Part shown: piece by piece, positions 1-7,936 of the stretch
Position numbering within the stretch: the first letter of the stretch is position 1
Layout of the letters: each line of letters starts with the position of its first letter
Virus record (IMG/VR): IMGVR_UViG_3300008113_000189
Span: 1 to 33,517 of that record
Source of the DNA: a virus
Direction: 5' to 3' (one strand)
DNA length: 33,517 nucleotides
Translations under genes and position numbers: made by a program
The notes under the pieces: generated by a model
The model's database searches: none
What the model was told of the DNA's origin: nothing
What the model saw: only the letters and a program-made list of their open reading frames with translations

Positions 1-653
1 CCGGATGAAAGTGCGGTTACGCTACTTGCATACGCACTAAACGCCGGACCATTCACCGCTTGGCTGCCGCCGATTTGCAGCGTGCCGCCAGTGATGTTGA
101 GGTTGCCCGTCATCGTATCGCCGCTCTTGGCGACTGCATTGGCGACGATGAAAGAGGTGTAGAGGATGGCAACGAGCGTATCGCCCGCCGTGGCTGCATT
201 CGTCAGCACAAAGGTCGTGCCGTTGGTGGCCGTGACATCCACCCCTACCACGAGTTGCACGCCATTGCGCAGCACTTGAATCTGACCGGCAGTGTAGCCG
301 CCCGCGACCGTGAACGTGGTCTGACCCGCCGTGGCCGTGAAGACTTGCGTGGTCATAGCAGCTTGATTGGGGGTCGAGGCTAACCCGACATCGCCCAACT
401 GAATGCCCCAAAAGGTCGTACCCGCCGGAGGCGCAGCCGTGAAGGAGATCACAGAACCGGCCACCGTATAGGCCGTGTTCGGCTCTTGAATGATGCCGCC
501 AAGGGAGATGATGAGGTTCGTGGTCAGCCCCGGAAAGACTGCCGCCCCACCCGATGTGAGGTTGAACGAAGTCGTGCTTCCGTTAAAGGACGCCGCGATG
601 GTGTCCAGTTTGCGGAAGACCCCGTTGACGGGCGGGTTGCCGATATAGCTCAT
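1..653 (-). CDS. Tail fibre / receptor-binding protein, 3' end cut by window edge
   Basis: The frame is open from ATG at 653 to the window edge, giving 217 codons with no stop, so the C-terminus is missing. The N-terminus reads MSYIGNPPVNGVFRKLDTIA and is followed by FNGSTTSFNLTSGG, LIISLGGIIQEP and a Gly/Thr/Val-rich beta pattern with few charged residues. I recognise this style from fibre and tail-decoration proteins of marine and cyanophage-like phages. Near the edge, GDTMTGNLNITGG and NGPAFSAYAS appear; NGPAF resembles the start of the C1q-like domains in the genes at 3200-4275. Its ATG overlaps the TGA of the 60-aa gene upstream (ATGA), so translation is probably coupled. The exact receptor role is inferred from position and composition. 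Confidence 0.8.
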   Translation of the reverse strand, partial: MSYIGNPPVNGVFRKLDTIAASFNGSTTSFNLTSGGAAVFPGLTTNLIISLGGIIQEPNTAYTVAGSVISFTAAPPAGTTFWGIQLGDVGLASTPNQAAMTTQVFTATAGQTTFTVAGGYTAGQIQVLRNGVQLVVGVDVTATNGTTFVLTNAATAGDTLVAILYTSFIVANAVAKSGDTMTGNLNITGGTLQIGGSQAVNGPAFSAYASSVTALSS

Positions 654-832
654 TCCGTTTCCCCATCAGCGGGTTGGATCACGATTTTACCCTCGCGCTC
701 CAGTTCCATCAAGTTGGCGTAGTCGATGTTGGCGGGGTCAAGCGGGACACACGTTTGCTGCCCATTTATAAGCACGCAAATGCAAATTATGGCACCGCTC
801 ATGTCTTTAACGTATGAAGCGTTGCTATACAT
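650..832 (-). CDS. Small fibre-associated protein (60 aa), paralogue of 1909-2088
   Basis: The 60-aa product begins MYSNASYV and ends IQPADGETE. It shares the frame MYSNA-x-x-V-x-D, ING, VP-[IL]-D, N-x-DY-x-N and PADGE with the 59-aa protein at 1909-2088. Short proteins with a VPLDPANxDY-type segment followed by a Gly-x-I/P-Pro-Ala-Asp tail are common next to phage fibre genes; some are thought to be accessory or assembly proteins, but I cannot assign a function. It lies directly downstream of a fibre gene (stop at 833) and overlaps the start of the next one. There is no signal peptide or membrane segment. Two cysteines (CICV) and a third in QQTC are absent from its paralogue. Confidence 0.8.
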   Translation of the reverse strand: MYSNASYVKDMSGAIICICVLINGQQTCVPLDPANIDYANLMELEREGKIVIQPADGETE

Positions 833-1909
833 TTACAACTCCGCGCTAAAAGTAAATTTGCCGAGATTGACCGTAGAGACACCATTATATGATCTATATT
901 GGGTTAATCCCGACCAACCATCTATTCTAACTCTCCCCCCATCCGCAACGAGGCTAGATGCGCCGATTGTTGGAGATGCATTAGTATAATCGGCAGTTGC
1001 ATCATCTGAAAATTGGATTGTCCCCGATACCGTTACTGACGGAGCCGCCCTCATGGTTTGCTTAAATGATGTATGCGCCCAAATAATAGTTGCTGTCGCG
1101 CCAACACCATTGGTGAAAACATCCGAAAGGCCGACAAAACAATATCTTTGGCAGAAAGCCAGTTCTTGCGGGTACATCCGCCGTTCAAATGGCGTTGCGA
1201 CAGCACCATCTTCTAGCTGTACTCCGGTAATGTAGAGCGTTGCGCCGTTAGTGCCGACAACGGAGGTTGCGCCCGTGGCAGACCAATAGCGAGATGAAGA
1301 CCACGCCCCTGCCGTCCCGCTTAATGTTGACCCCGTGCCAAGGCTGAAAATGACGCCAATCCCGCCACTGTTGGTCGTGTTCCATGTTCCCGATGTCGGG
1401 CCGGGGATTTGAACCGTCTTATATTCCCATGTGTTCGCACCGTTAATCGTATATGTGAACGGATAGGAATTGGTGTTTGAGTAGCCGGAAATTGCACCGC
1501 CAAACGTGCCGGTGAGCGAAGAGCGCACCCAAAAGGATAGTGTAACCGTTGATGCAGAGGCCGTTCCCCATGCGAGGTCAGCCGTGTTGAACCCTTCGAT
1601 AAATTGACGGATGTTAAACGTCTCAGATGCGCCAACTGTATATGCGGAAGAAGAAACAGCACCGAGATAGTTAGTAAAGCCCGCAGGAGGCGTCACGCCG
1701 CCGGAGTTCTGTTGCGCTGTAAACTTGCTTGTTTGATCATAAACAAGTTGCCATCTATCGACAGAATATGTCCCCGTTCCACTAGATGTGGCAACACTAG
1801 CCCCCGCATAGCGTTGGTCGATCATCATCGCGCCGTTGATGATGCGGTTCCGTAGATAGCCGTTGAAGCTGCTATCGACTTGTGAGGGTTGGAAATAGGT
1901 AAGAGGCAT
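833..1909 (-). CDS. Fibre protein with NRIINGAM / carbohydrate-binding-like fold (358 aa)
   Basis: The N-terminal part contains RNRIINGAMMIDQR (about residues 20-33), then VDRWQ, SFWVRSSLTGTFG, WEYKTVQIPG, and VQLEDGAVATPFERR followed by YPQELAFCQRYC. This order of motifs is typical of phage and prophage fibre or receptor-binding proteins with a jelly-roll, carbohydrate-binding-like domain. The last 110 residues form a separate beta-rich tip. It is clearly a paralogue of the 369-aa protein at 2091-3200: the cores align throughout and the tips diverge. Its ATG overlaps the stop of the 59-aa gene (TAATG). Cell-surface sugar binding is inferred from the family and was not tested. Confidence 0.85.
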   Translation of the reverse strand: MPLTYFQPSQVDSSFNGYLRNRIINGAMMIDQRYAGASVATSSGTGTYSVDRWQLVYDQTSKFTAQQNSGGVTPPAGFTNYLGAVSSSAYTVGASETFNIRQFIEGFNTADLAWGTASASTVTLSFWVRSSLTGTFGGAISGYSNTNSYPFTYTINGANTWEYKTVQIPGPTSGTWNTTNSGGIGVIFSLGTGSTLSGTAGAWSSSRYWSATGATSVVGTNGATLYITGVQLEDGAVATPFERRMYPQELAFCQRYCFVGLSDVFTNGVGATATIIWAHTSFKQTMRAAPSVTVSGTIQFSDDATADYTNASPTIGASSLVADGGRVRIDGWSGLTQYRSYNGVSTVNLGKFTFSAEL

Positions 1910-2088
1910 TATTCCTCTCCATCTGCGGGTGCGATGGTCAGTTCACCGGCAGCCACGAGGGCCATGATGTTTTGATAGTCGGTGTTGGAATCATCAATCG
2001 GCACGTAGGAAGTTACGCCGTTGATATCGACACGGATCAGAACGTGGTTGCCTTGCTCGTCATCCACCCATTGAGCGTTGCTATACAT
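1909..2088 (-). CDS. Small fibre-associated protein (59 aa), paralogue of 650-832
   Basis: I place the start at ATG 2088 (MYSNAQWVDD), not at an upstream in-frame codon at 2124. The sequence then aligns residue for residue with the paralogous 60-aa protein, begins two bases after the stop of the preceding fibre gene, and has GGAG eight bases upstream. The product has DINGVTSYVPIDDSNTDY and ends APADGEE. It sits between two paralogous fibre genes, so the pair fibre plus small protein occurs twice in tandem. Function is unknown; a role as accessory, chaperone or tip subunit for the fibre encoded beside it is inference. It contains no cysteines. Confidence 0.75.
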   Translation of the reverse strand: MYSNAQWVDDEQGNHVLIRVDINGVTSYVPIDDSNTDYQNIMALVAAGELTIAPADGEE

Positions 2089-2090
2089 GA

Positions 2091-3200
2091 TTAAAGCTCC
2101 GCAGCTGCTGCATAACGAACCCACGCATCGGCATAATAAAAAGAGCCATTGTTGATGGTGTTGAACCCTCTGAAAGCACCGGAAGATATGCTTGTTGTCC
2201 CAACGGCGCTTGTGGAGTTATCAATATTAGAGATGTATGTCATAGCAACAGTTGGCGTTGTTCTTTTGCTTACTTTGAACATAGCCAAATAATGAGTTGT
2301 GCCTTGTGCCAAACCCGAGCTTGATATCTTCGGGCTTCCGCTCGCCGGGATATCATCAACTTCATAATAGCGTTGACACATAGCCAATTCTTGATTGTAA
2401 AGACGCCGCTCAAATGGTGTAGCGACTGAGCCAATTTCAAGTTGGACGCCTGTGACATACCATGTTGCGCCGTTAGTTCCGACAACAGCTTGCGTTCCAG
2501 TAGCGCCATAATAGGCGGCGGAGGCCCATGTATTAGCTGTACCTTTGTAGTTGGAACCACTACCCATGTCGCAGATAAGGTAAAGCCCAACTCCAGTTGT
2601 CGTAAGCCATGTGCCGGTCACATCGCCGGGAATTGTAATTGTCTTGTATTCCCATGTATTCGCGGCGCTGATTGTATATGCGAATGGGTACGAACGCGAA
2701 GCAGCACTGCTTGCGACTGAAGCCCCAAATGAACCCGTGAGGCTTGATCGGACCCAAAAAGACACAGTGATTGTTTTTGCACCTGCCGTCCCAAAAGCAA
2801 TATCGGGGACATTTAACCCTTCTACTGCTTGAATGATGGCATAAGTTTCTGACGCTCCCGCAGTCGTCGCGGCAAGAGAAGTGACACCAAAATAGTTCTT
2901 AAATCCTGTCGGCGGCGTTACGCTGCCTGCATTTTGTTGCACAGAGAATTTTGATGCTTGGGCAGATTGAGCAAACCACCTATCAAGCGTGTAAGTGCTT
3001 GTGCTCGCACCAATCGTAACGCTCGCCCCACCATTGCGTTGATCAATCTCCATCGCCCCATTGATGATCTTATTCCGCATCGCATACGGCGAAGGCGGCA
3101 CCGGCATCTGCGCGAACGTGGCAGAGCCATCCGTGTTCAGCGCGATGTTGACTGAAGCAGAAGAGCCGTTTTGGATGTTAGAGGCTTTGATTGTGGACAT
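2091..3200 (-). CDS. Fibre protein with NKIINGAM / carbohydrate-binding-like fold (369 aa)
   Basis: The N-terminus MSTIKASNIQNGSSASVNIA is a short attachment-like segment found in many phage fibre proteins. It is followed by RNKIINGAMEIDQRNGGAS, LDRWF, FWVRSSLTGSFG, WEYKTITIPGDVTGTW and VQLEIGSVATPFERRLYNQE (last E about residue 270). The C-terminal 100 residues form a distinct tip with little similarity to the paralogue at 833-1909. It starts at the stop of the 185-aa gene (TAATG). Relative to that paralogue it has about 20 extra N-terminal residues, which could mark the part that docks on the virion. Host receptor binding is inferred. Confidence 0.85.
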   Translation of the reverse strand: MSTIKASNIQNGSSASVNIALNTDGSATFAQMPVPPSPYAMRNKIINGAMEIDQRNGGASVTIGASTSTYTLDRWFAQSAQASKFSVQQNAGSVTPPTGFKNYFGVTSLAATTAGASETYAIIQAVEGLNVPDIAFGTAGAKTITVSFWVRSSLTGSFGASVASSAASRSYPFAYTISAANTWEYKTITIPGDVTGTWLTTTGVGLYLICDMGSGSNYKGTANTWASAAYYGATGTQAVVGTNGATWYVTGVQLEIGSVATPFERRLYNQELAMCQRYYEVDDIPASGSPKISSSGLAQGTTHYLAMFKVSKRTTPTVAMTYISNIDNSTSAVGTTSISSGAFRGFNTINNGSFYYADAWVRYAAAAEL

Positions 3201-3757
3201 TAGGCGGCCCTCACCAATGCGCCGGAAAAGGAAGTATACCCCTCTATCCCGCCTACTACATTAAGAGATGCGTTTGTGTTTTGGTATATATACAGTTCGA
3301 CATAATCAGTTGTTCCATTCATGTATGTGACTGTTGAAGAAGTAATAGCGTTAAAATGCTGAGTTGATGGCACAAGATTAGTTGACCATGTAAGGTCAGT
3401 TGACCCATTTTTCCTTATTCTAGCCAATATTTCCAATGTCCCACCACTATTCACAGCAGCGGTAACAACAGTTTGCGCAAGCATATAATACCCGGCAACA
3501 TTCGGCGTAAACCTATAATTGGTTGTGCTATCAAAACAGTTTGCTGTATCAAAAACTTCTGTATTTAAAATAACTTTTGTGTCTGCGTTGTTTGAAAGAG
3601 TTTGTGTAATCGACGTTTGATACACTTTAAACGCCGGTCCATCCAACCCAATCGTTCCCGTCTGAGCAGGAGCAGTCAGCGTCAGTGTGGATGCTGTCGA
3701 TGCGGGCGAGATCGTGATAGAGCCGCCACCGGATGAATTGAGCTTGATAGCCGACAT
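3200..3757 (-). CDS. C1q-like tail/fibre protein (185 aa)
   Basis: MSAIKLNSSGGGSITISPAS at the N-terminus matches a common fibre attachment segment. From about residue 40, GPAFKVYQTSITQTLSNNADTKV, FDTANCFD, YRFTPNVAGYY and YMNGTTDYVELYIYQN follow the strand pattern of C1q/TNF-like beta-sandwich domains (the F-x-P-x-x-x-G-Y-Y element is characteristic). These domains trimerise and form the tips of phage fibres. The protein is a paralogue of the 172-aa product upstream; both end in [AV]RAA. The gene is visibly richer in A+T than the capsid genes, which hints at separate acquisition. It overlaps both neighbours by one base (TAATG junctions). Confidence 0.75.
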   Translation of the reverse strand: MSAIKLNSSGGGSITISPASTASTLTLTAPAQTGTIGLDGPAFKVYQTSITQTLSNNADTKVILNTEVFDTANCFDSTTNYRFTPNVAGYYMLAQTVVTAAVNSGGTLEILARIRKNGSTDLTWSTNLVPSTQHFNAITSSTVTYMNGTTDYVELYIYQNTNASLNVVGGIEGYTSFSGALVRAA

Positions 3758-4275
3758 TATGCAGCCCTCGCGAGTGAAGCAGAAAAATATACGTTGGTTG
3801 AAGAATAATTAACAGAACTTCCTGCAATGTTTGATGAAACATACACTTCAACATAATCCGTTGTGCCGTTGCAATAAATTATATTTGCAACATTATAAAG
3901 ACCATTGCCCGAATTTGTTCCTGTGTATAAACCAACAGTATCTGCGCTCCCATTTTTATTAAGGCTGATTGACCCTACTAACGTCCCAAGAAGCTGAACC
4001 CCGGCGTTACATTGATAGTATCCGGAGATGGATGGGGTAAATCTTGAATTTACAATGCTAAAATTATTAGCTGTGTCAAAAACAATAGTATCAAAAAGGA
4101 CTTTTGTTGAAACATTTTGGCTCAACGATTGCGCTGAACCAATTCTTGTGACGCGGATAGTTGGCCCCGTTCCCGCCACACCATTGGCAAGGATGTTCTG
4201 TGTCACCGAGCCATTGGCAAGGTTGACTGTGCTTACGCCGCTGAGGCCGGTTGTGCCGTTGATGATTACTGGCAT
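3757..4275 (-). CDS. C1q-like tail/fibre protein (172 aa)
   Basis: The N-terminal MPVIINGTTGLSGVSTVNLA resembles short leader segments of cyanophage-type fibres. From about residue 37, GPTIRVTRIGSAQSLSQNVS, FDTIVFDTANNF, RFTPSISGYYQ and YCNGTTDYVEVYVSSN form a C1q-like domain aligned with that of the 185-aa protein encoded next. Length and order of strands fit a complete single domain. Both copies and their boundaries are AT-rich. A virion-tip or adhesion role is inferred from position between the long fibre and the carbohydrate-binding-like fibres. It starts two bases after the stop of the 91-aa gene. Confidence 0.75.
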   Translation of the reverse strand: MPVIINGTTGLSGVSTVNLANGSVTQNILANGVAGTGPTIRVTRIGSAQSLSQNVSTKVLFDTIVFDTANNFSIVNSRFTPSISGYYQCNAGVQLLGTLVGSISLNKNGSADTVGLYTGTNSGNGLYNVANIIYCNGTTDYVEVYVSSNIAGSSVNYSSTNVYFSASLARAA

Positions 4276-4276
4276 G

Positions 4277-4552
4277 TCAAACCACCGTCCATGTAGCGCC
4301 CGAAGAAACCGTCACGGTGATGCCATTGGCTACCGTCACAGGACCCGCCGTCATCGCATTATTAGTCGCAATCAGCGTGTAGTTAGCCGAAATCGTTTGG
4401 CTGTTCTCGAAGAACGGAGCCGCTGCGATCAAGCCGCCGCTGCCATTCCATGACGGCGCACCCGTCGAGAGATCAATAGGCTGAACCGCCCCGTCAGTGA
4501 TCTGCGAGGAGGTCAGCGGTGTGGAAGGAGGATAATTGCCTTGATAGGACAT
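4277..4552 (-). CDS. Small tail/fibre protein (91 aa)
   Basis: The product reads MSYQGNYPPSTPLTSSQITD at the N-terminus. Its second half, SQTISANYTLIATNNAMTAG followed by VTVANGITVTVSSGATWTVV, is a repeat type very common in marine and cyanophage tail proteins (ITINSGVTVTIPSGSxWTIV-like). This half probably folds as a short beta-helix or triple-stranded beta unit. The MSY-x-GN-x-PP start is shared with the partial gene at 1-653, so the two may use the same docking segment. There is no membrane segment. The function is not known beyond a likely structural tail role. Confidence 0.75.
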   Translation of the reverse strand: MSYQGNYPPSTPLTSSQITDGAVQPIDLSTGAPSWNGSGGLIAAAPFFENSQTISANYTLIATNNAMTAGPVTVANGITVTVSSGATWTVV

Positions 4553-4559
4553 GCTACCC

Positions 4560-4892
4560 TCAAGTGATGTTCAAGAACGACACGAAGCAGTCTGCCGTGC
4601 CGGATGCCGTCACAACTTGCGCCTTCACGATGTCGTTTGTTTGAAGGACAACCTTTTGATCGCCGCCAACCACGACAAGGCTCGATCCGGTCGGGATCGG
4701 CGCTTGATACGCGAGGAAGTAGCTGCCACCGCCGGACTTATCGACCTTCACGTTGATCGTTATCGTGCTGCTATAGGTGTTTGCGAAAGACAGACCAATC
4801 AGCGTCGTTTGCGTGGCAGCCGGTGCTGAATAGATCGTGGTGAAGCTGCTGTCTGTGATCGCTGCACCGGTAGAGAGGAATGTGTTCGCCAT
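4560..4892 (-). CDS. Small virion protein (110 aa)
   Basis: The sequence starts MANTFLSTGAAITDSSFTTIY and continues with a regular beta pattern (TTLIGLSFANTYSSTITINV, GGGSYFLAYQAPIPTGSSLV, DCFVSFLNIT). This resembles small all-beta proteins found after fibre or tail genes in many phages, where they are annotated as virion structural proteins. It starts six bases after the stop of the 848-aa fibre gene and is followed by the 91-aa gene. Nothing catalytic is visible. It could be a fibre cap, a connector or a decoration subunit; sequence alone does not decide. Confidence 0.75.
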   Translation of the reverse strand: MANTFLSTGAAITDSSFTTIYSAPAATQTTLIGLSFANTYSSTITINVKVDKSGGGSYFLAYQAPIPTGSSLVVVGGDQKVVLQTNDIVKAQVVTASGTADCFVSFLNIT

Positions 4893-4898
4893 TGTTCA

Positions 4899-7445
4899 TT
4901 ACCCCAATGCGATTGCCATTGCGACCGCCGTTCCAGCGGGGTCCACTTGAAGGTTTGTCTGCGCACCCGCCACAGTCGTAGCACCAGTGCCGCCGTTGGC
5001 AAGGTTCAACGTGCCAGCCACAACGATGTTGCCAGCCGTTGCAGATGCCGGTGTGAGGCCAGTCGTACCGAACGAAATGTCGATGACACCAGCCGTAGAA
5101 GGAACAGTGCTAGACCATGATGGAGCGGTGCCAGCCCCGTTCGATATGAGGACTGAGCCAGCAGCTGCCGCCGCCAGCTTGGATAGTGTGGTAGACCCGG
5201 ACGCATAGAGAATGTCACCAGTCGTGTAGGACGTGATGTTCGTGCCGCCATTGGCGACAGGGAGCGTGCCGGTCACACCAGCCGACAAGCTCACTAAGCC
5301 CCATACGGGGTCCGTGCCGTCGCTCAAAAGAGCTTGATTGGCCGTGCCAACCGCGAGGCGAGTGTTCGGCGTGGCATTGCGATAAATGATATCGCCGCGC
5401 GTCGTAGTCGGGGCCAGCGCATCGAAAGCGCCCGAAGCTGTGGTCTGCCCCGTGCCACCATTAGCAATCGGCAACGTGCCGGACACCGCCGCTGTGAGGC
5501 TAACCTTACCCCATGACGGAGCGCCGCTGACACCGCCGGAAAGCAGAACATTGTCCGTGGCTGCCCCACCGAGGGTGGACAGAGTGTTCGCCGCCGACCC
5601 GTAGAGAAGATCGCCAGCAGCGATGCTAGACAGCCCCGTGCCGCCACGAGGAACGCCTAGCGTGCCGCTCGTGATCTGCGAGGTATCGATGGCAATCGAC
5701 ACCGTGGCTGCCGCTGTAAGCTGCCCCTGCGCGTTTACCGTGAAGGTGCCGACCGAGTTTGCAGCGCCATAGCTGTTGGCTGTGACGGTCGTGTTCGTGA
5801 TCGAGAACGTGGTGCCGGTAAGCGTGAGGCCCGTACCAGCGGTATAGGTGCCAGCGCCCGAGAACTGTGTCCATGTGATGGGCGTAACGCCCAGCGTGCC
5901 GCCGGGGTCGATGGTGCAGACCCAACCGGTATCAGCTTGCGTTGTGCCTTGATGCACAAACGTGAACGCGCTGACCAGTTCATCCCATGTGTTCGCATCG
6001 GACGTGCGCGTCCAGCCGGAAGACGAAGCAGCATAGATGCCGTTGTCGGCTTGCGCTGTCTGATTCTTGACGAGGATTCGCATCCCGTTCGTGAGAGAGG
6101 ATGCCCAATCGCCACCGGCTTGCGTGCCGAGACCCGACAGCGTGATGTTGCCGGTCGTGCCATATTCGCACGATGCTTTGATCTTCAGACCTTCAGCAAC
6201 GCTATCGACATAGGCTTTGTTGACGATATCGGTCGAGCCGGACGGTGTGGTTGAGATCGTGCCATTTGTCAGCGTGGCGGTGGTCAGCGTTGCTGTGCCG
6301 CCAGTGATGGCAACCGAATTCGCATTCTGCACCGACATCGTGCCGAGGCCGGTGATGTCGGTGTTCGGGATAGTCGGGTTCGCTGTAAAGGCCGAAGTGC
6401 CGTTGCCCTTTACATAGCCCGTGAGCGTCGTAGCACCCGTGCCGCCATTTGCGACAGGCAGAGTTCCAGTGACACCGCTAGTAAGGCTAACTTGCTTGTA
6501 AGACGGCGGGAGCGAAGCACCGTTGGAGGTAAGAACATAGTCGGCAGTACCAGCTGCAAGCTTCGACAACGTCGTAGAAGCCGAAGCGTAAATAAGATCA
6601 CCAGTCGTATAAGACGATAGGCCCGTGCCGCCACGGGGAACGCCAAGGACGCCAGTCGTGACTTGGCTCGTATCGATGGCAATGCTGACAGCAGCAGCCG
6701 TTGTGAGCTGGCCTTGAGCATTCACGCTCATCGTCAGCGTCTGATTGGCCGAACCGTATGAAGCGGCAGTCACGCCGGTCACATCAATCGAGATTGTGCC
6801 AATCGCCGTGATGGGGCCGCCAATGAGGCCCGTGCCGGTGTTAACTTCTTGAACCGTACCCGTGCCGGTCGTGGTGAACCATTCCGGCGCAACGCCGACG
6901 CCCAACGTGCGCAGCACTTGCCCCGAAGCGCCGGGGTTCAAAACTTCCCAGCCGCTTGTATCAAGATAAAGGATCGCGCCGGTAAACGGTACAGACGGCC
7001 CCACCATGCGGTTCAGCGCATCCGACAGCGTCTGATAATAGCGCTCGTCAGAAAGCTGGCCGGACGTGATATTGGCCGCATTCGTCGTGTCGATGGTCGC
7101 CGATGGAGCGAGGCTCAACATCGTGGACAGCGTGCCCATCGTGATATCGGTTGGAGCAGCCGTTGTGCCGGTCGAATTGCCCTTCACCGTGTTGGCGGGC
7201 ATCGTCGCTAGCTTCGTATTGTCTACGCCCTGCCCAGCAATCTGAATGGTGCCAGTCGTGGTAATCGGACCACCGGACAAGCCGCCAGCGGTATCAATCT
7301 GCGTAACCGTACCTTGCGGTGGGTTCAGATCCGCAATAGCTTGTGTTGTCGTGCGCCGAGACACACCAGCTTGAACGATTTCAAGCTCCTCGTTACCACC
7401 AAGCGACGTGGCAACTGGTAAATTCGGGATCTGGACGTTGCTCAT
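4899..7445 (-). CDS. Long tail fibre protein with GGTG repeats (848 aa)
   Basis: The protein is Gly/Thr/Ser/Ala-rich with few charged residues. N-terminal MSNVQIPNLPVATSLGGNEE resembles a virion-docking segment. The shaft repeats [LV]P-[IV]-ANGGTG or VPRGGTG at about residues 272, 335, 602, 664, 734 and 818. A near-identical unit of about 35 residues (NAQGQLT ... LGVPRGGTGLSS) occurs at 243-277 and 572-606. Residues about 410-545 form a classic phage fibre domain: KAYVDSVAEGLKIKAS, MRILVKNQTAQADNGIY, WTRTSDANTWDEL, ADTGWVCT and TYTAGTGLTLTGTTFSI. The start overlaps the stop of the zinc-finger gene (ATGA). It is probably the main adsorption fibre, carrying or joined by the short fibre proteins encoded after it. 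Confidence 0.9.
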   Translation of the reverse strand: MSNVQIPNLPVATSLGGNEELEIVQAGVSRRTTTQAIADLNPPQGTVTQIDTAGGLSGGPITTTGTIQIAGQGVDNTKLATMPANTVKGNSTGTTAAPTDITMGTLSTMLSLAPSATIDTTNAANITSGQLSDERYYQTLSDALNRMVGPSVPFTGAILYLDTSGWEVLNPGASGQVLRTLGVGVAPEWFTTTGTGTVQEVNTGTGLIGGPITAIGTISIDVTGVTAASYGSANQTLTMSVNAQGQLTTAAAVSIAIDTSQVTTGVLGVPRGGTGLSSYTTGDLIYASASTTLSKLAAGTADYVLTSNGASLPPSYKQVSLTSGVTGTLPVANGGTGATTLTGYVKGNGTSAFTANPTIPNTDITGLGTMSVQNANSVAITGGTATLTTATLTNGTISTTPSGSTDIVNKAYVDSVAEGLKIKASCEYGTTGNITLSGLGTQAGGDWASSLTNGMRILVKNQTAQADNGIYAASSSGWTRTSDANTWDELVSAFTFVHQGTTQADTGWVCTIDPGGTLGVTPITWTQFSGAGTYTAGTGLTLTGTTFSITNTTVTANSYGAANSVGTFTVNAQGQLTAAATVSIAIDTSQITSGTLGVPRGGTGLSSIAAGDLLYGSAANTLSTLGGAATDNVLLSGGVSGAPSWGKVSLTAAVSGTLPIANGGTGQTTASGAFDALAPTTTRGDIIYRNATPNTRLAVGTANQALLSDGTDPVWGLVSLSAGVTGTLPVANGGTNITSYTTGDILYASGSTTLSKLAAAAAGSVLISNGAGTAPSWSSTVPSTAGVIDISFGTTGLTPASATAGNIVVAGTLNLANGGTGATTVAGAQTNLQVDPAGTAVAMAIALG

Positions 7446-7936
7446 GTAAGCGGCCCCGTCTTGGGAACTTCAGTGTTGTCGTACGGCAAGCCCGGATCAT
7501 TATTACCCGGAGCGTTCGGATCGGTACCCGGTCGCTGGTTAAGACCACCAGACGGCTCGCCGGTCTGTTGAGTAACACGCGTGTTATTATTCTGCGTAAT
7601 TCTCACATCGTCACCGGGAACGGGAATTCCAGTCCAAAAATCCGTTGTATTTTGCCCTGATGTGGTTCTTTTGTCAACGGATGCGTCTACATAATTTTGA
7701 ATACGAGCATTCATAATAGGCGTCGGATCCGCCGGAAGGATAATATTGCGGAGCTGTGCTTGCGGTACGTCTTCGCAGGGACCACACACCAAAATTCGCC
7801 GGTTGATTAGACCCGCGCCCGCATAGTCGAACTGCCACCGGAGATTATGGTGATTATAGAGAAACCCGCACCGGTCACAAATACCAAAAGCGCGAGGATT
7901 TCTAGAATCTACCTTAGCTCGCCCATGGGGTCTCAC
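7442..7936 (-). CDS. Zinc-finger virion-cluster protein (164 aa), GTG start
   Basis: The GTG start at 7936 (MRPHGRAKVD) is favoured because it overlaps the TGA of the adaptor gene (GTGA) and has AGGGG eight bases upstream. Residues about 20-55 read CDRCGFLYNHHNLRWQFDY and then ILVCGPCEDVPQAQLR. Two C-x2-C pairs about 30 residues apart make a likely zinc ribbon. I recognise this arrangement from a small conserved protein in head-tail gene clusters of many podovirus-like phages. The C-terminal 60 residues are Asn/Gly/Pro-rich and look disordered. Its function is unknown; an assembly or DNA-stabilising role at the connector is a guess from position. Confidence 0.8.
   Translation of the reverse strand: MRPHGRAKVDSRNPRAFGICDRCGFLYNHHNLRWQFDYAGAGLINRRILVCGPCEDVPQAQLRNIILPADPTPIMNARIQNYVDASVDKRTTSGQNTTDFWTGIPVPGDDVRITQNNNTRVTQQTGEPSGGLNQRPGTDPNAPGNNDPGLPYDNTEVPKTGPLT
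7649..7677 (-). promoter_or_regulatory. Candidate sigma70-type promoter ahead of the long fibre gene
   Basis: On the minus strand TTGACA (7677-7672) is followed by 17 nt and CAAAAT (7654-7649), which matches the -10 consensus at four of six positions. It lies inside the zinc-finger gene, about 200 nt upstream of the fibre start. It could add transcripts for the fibre genes, but a site within coding sequence with one weak box may be chance. Confidence 0.3.

Noticed and set aside
37-411. A 124-codon minus-strand frame at the window start
   Set aside because: It is in the wrong frame; the fibre frame that runs from ATG 653 to the window edge has recognisable sequence and a coupled start.
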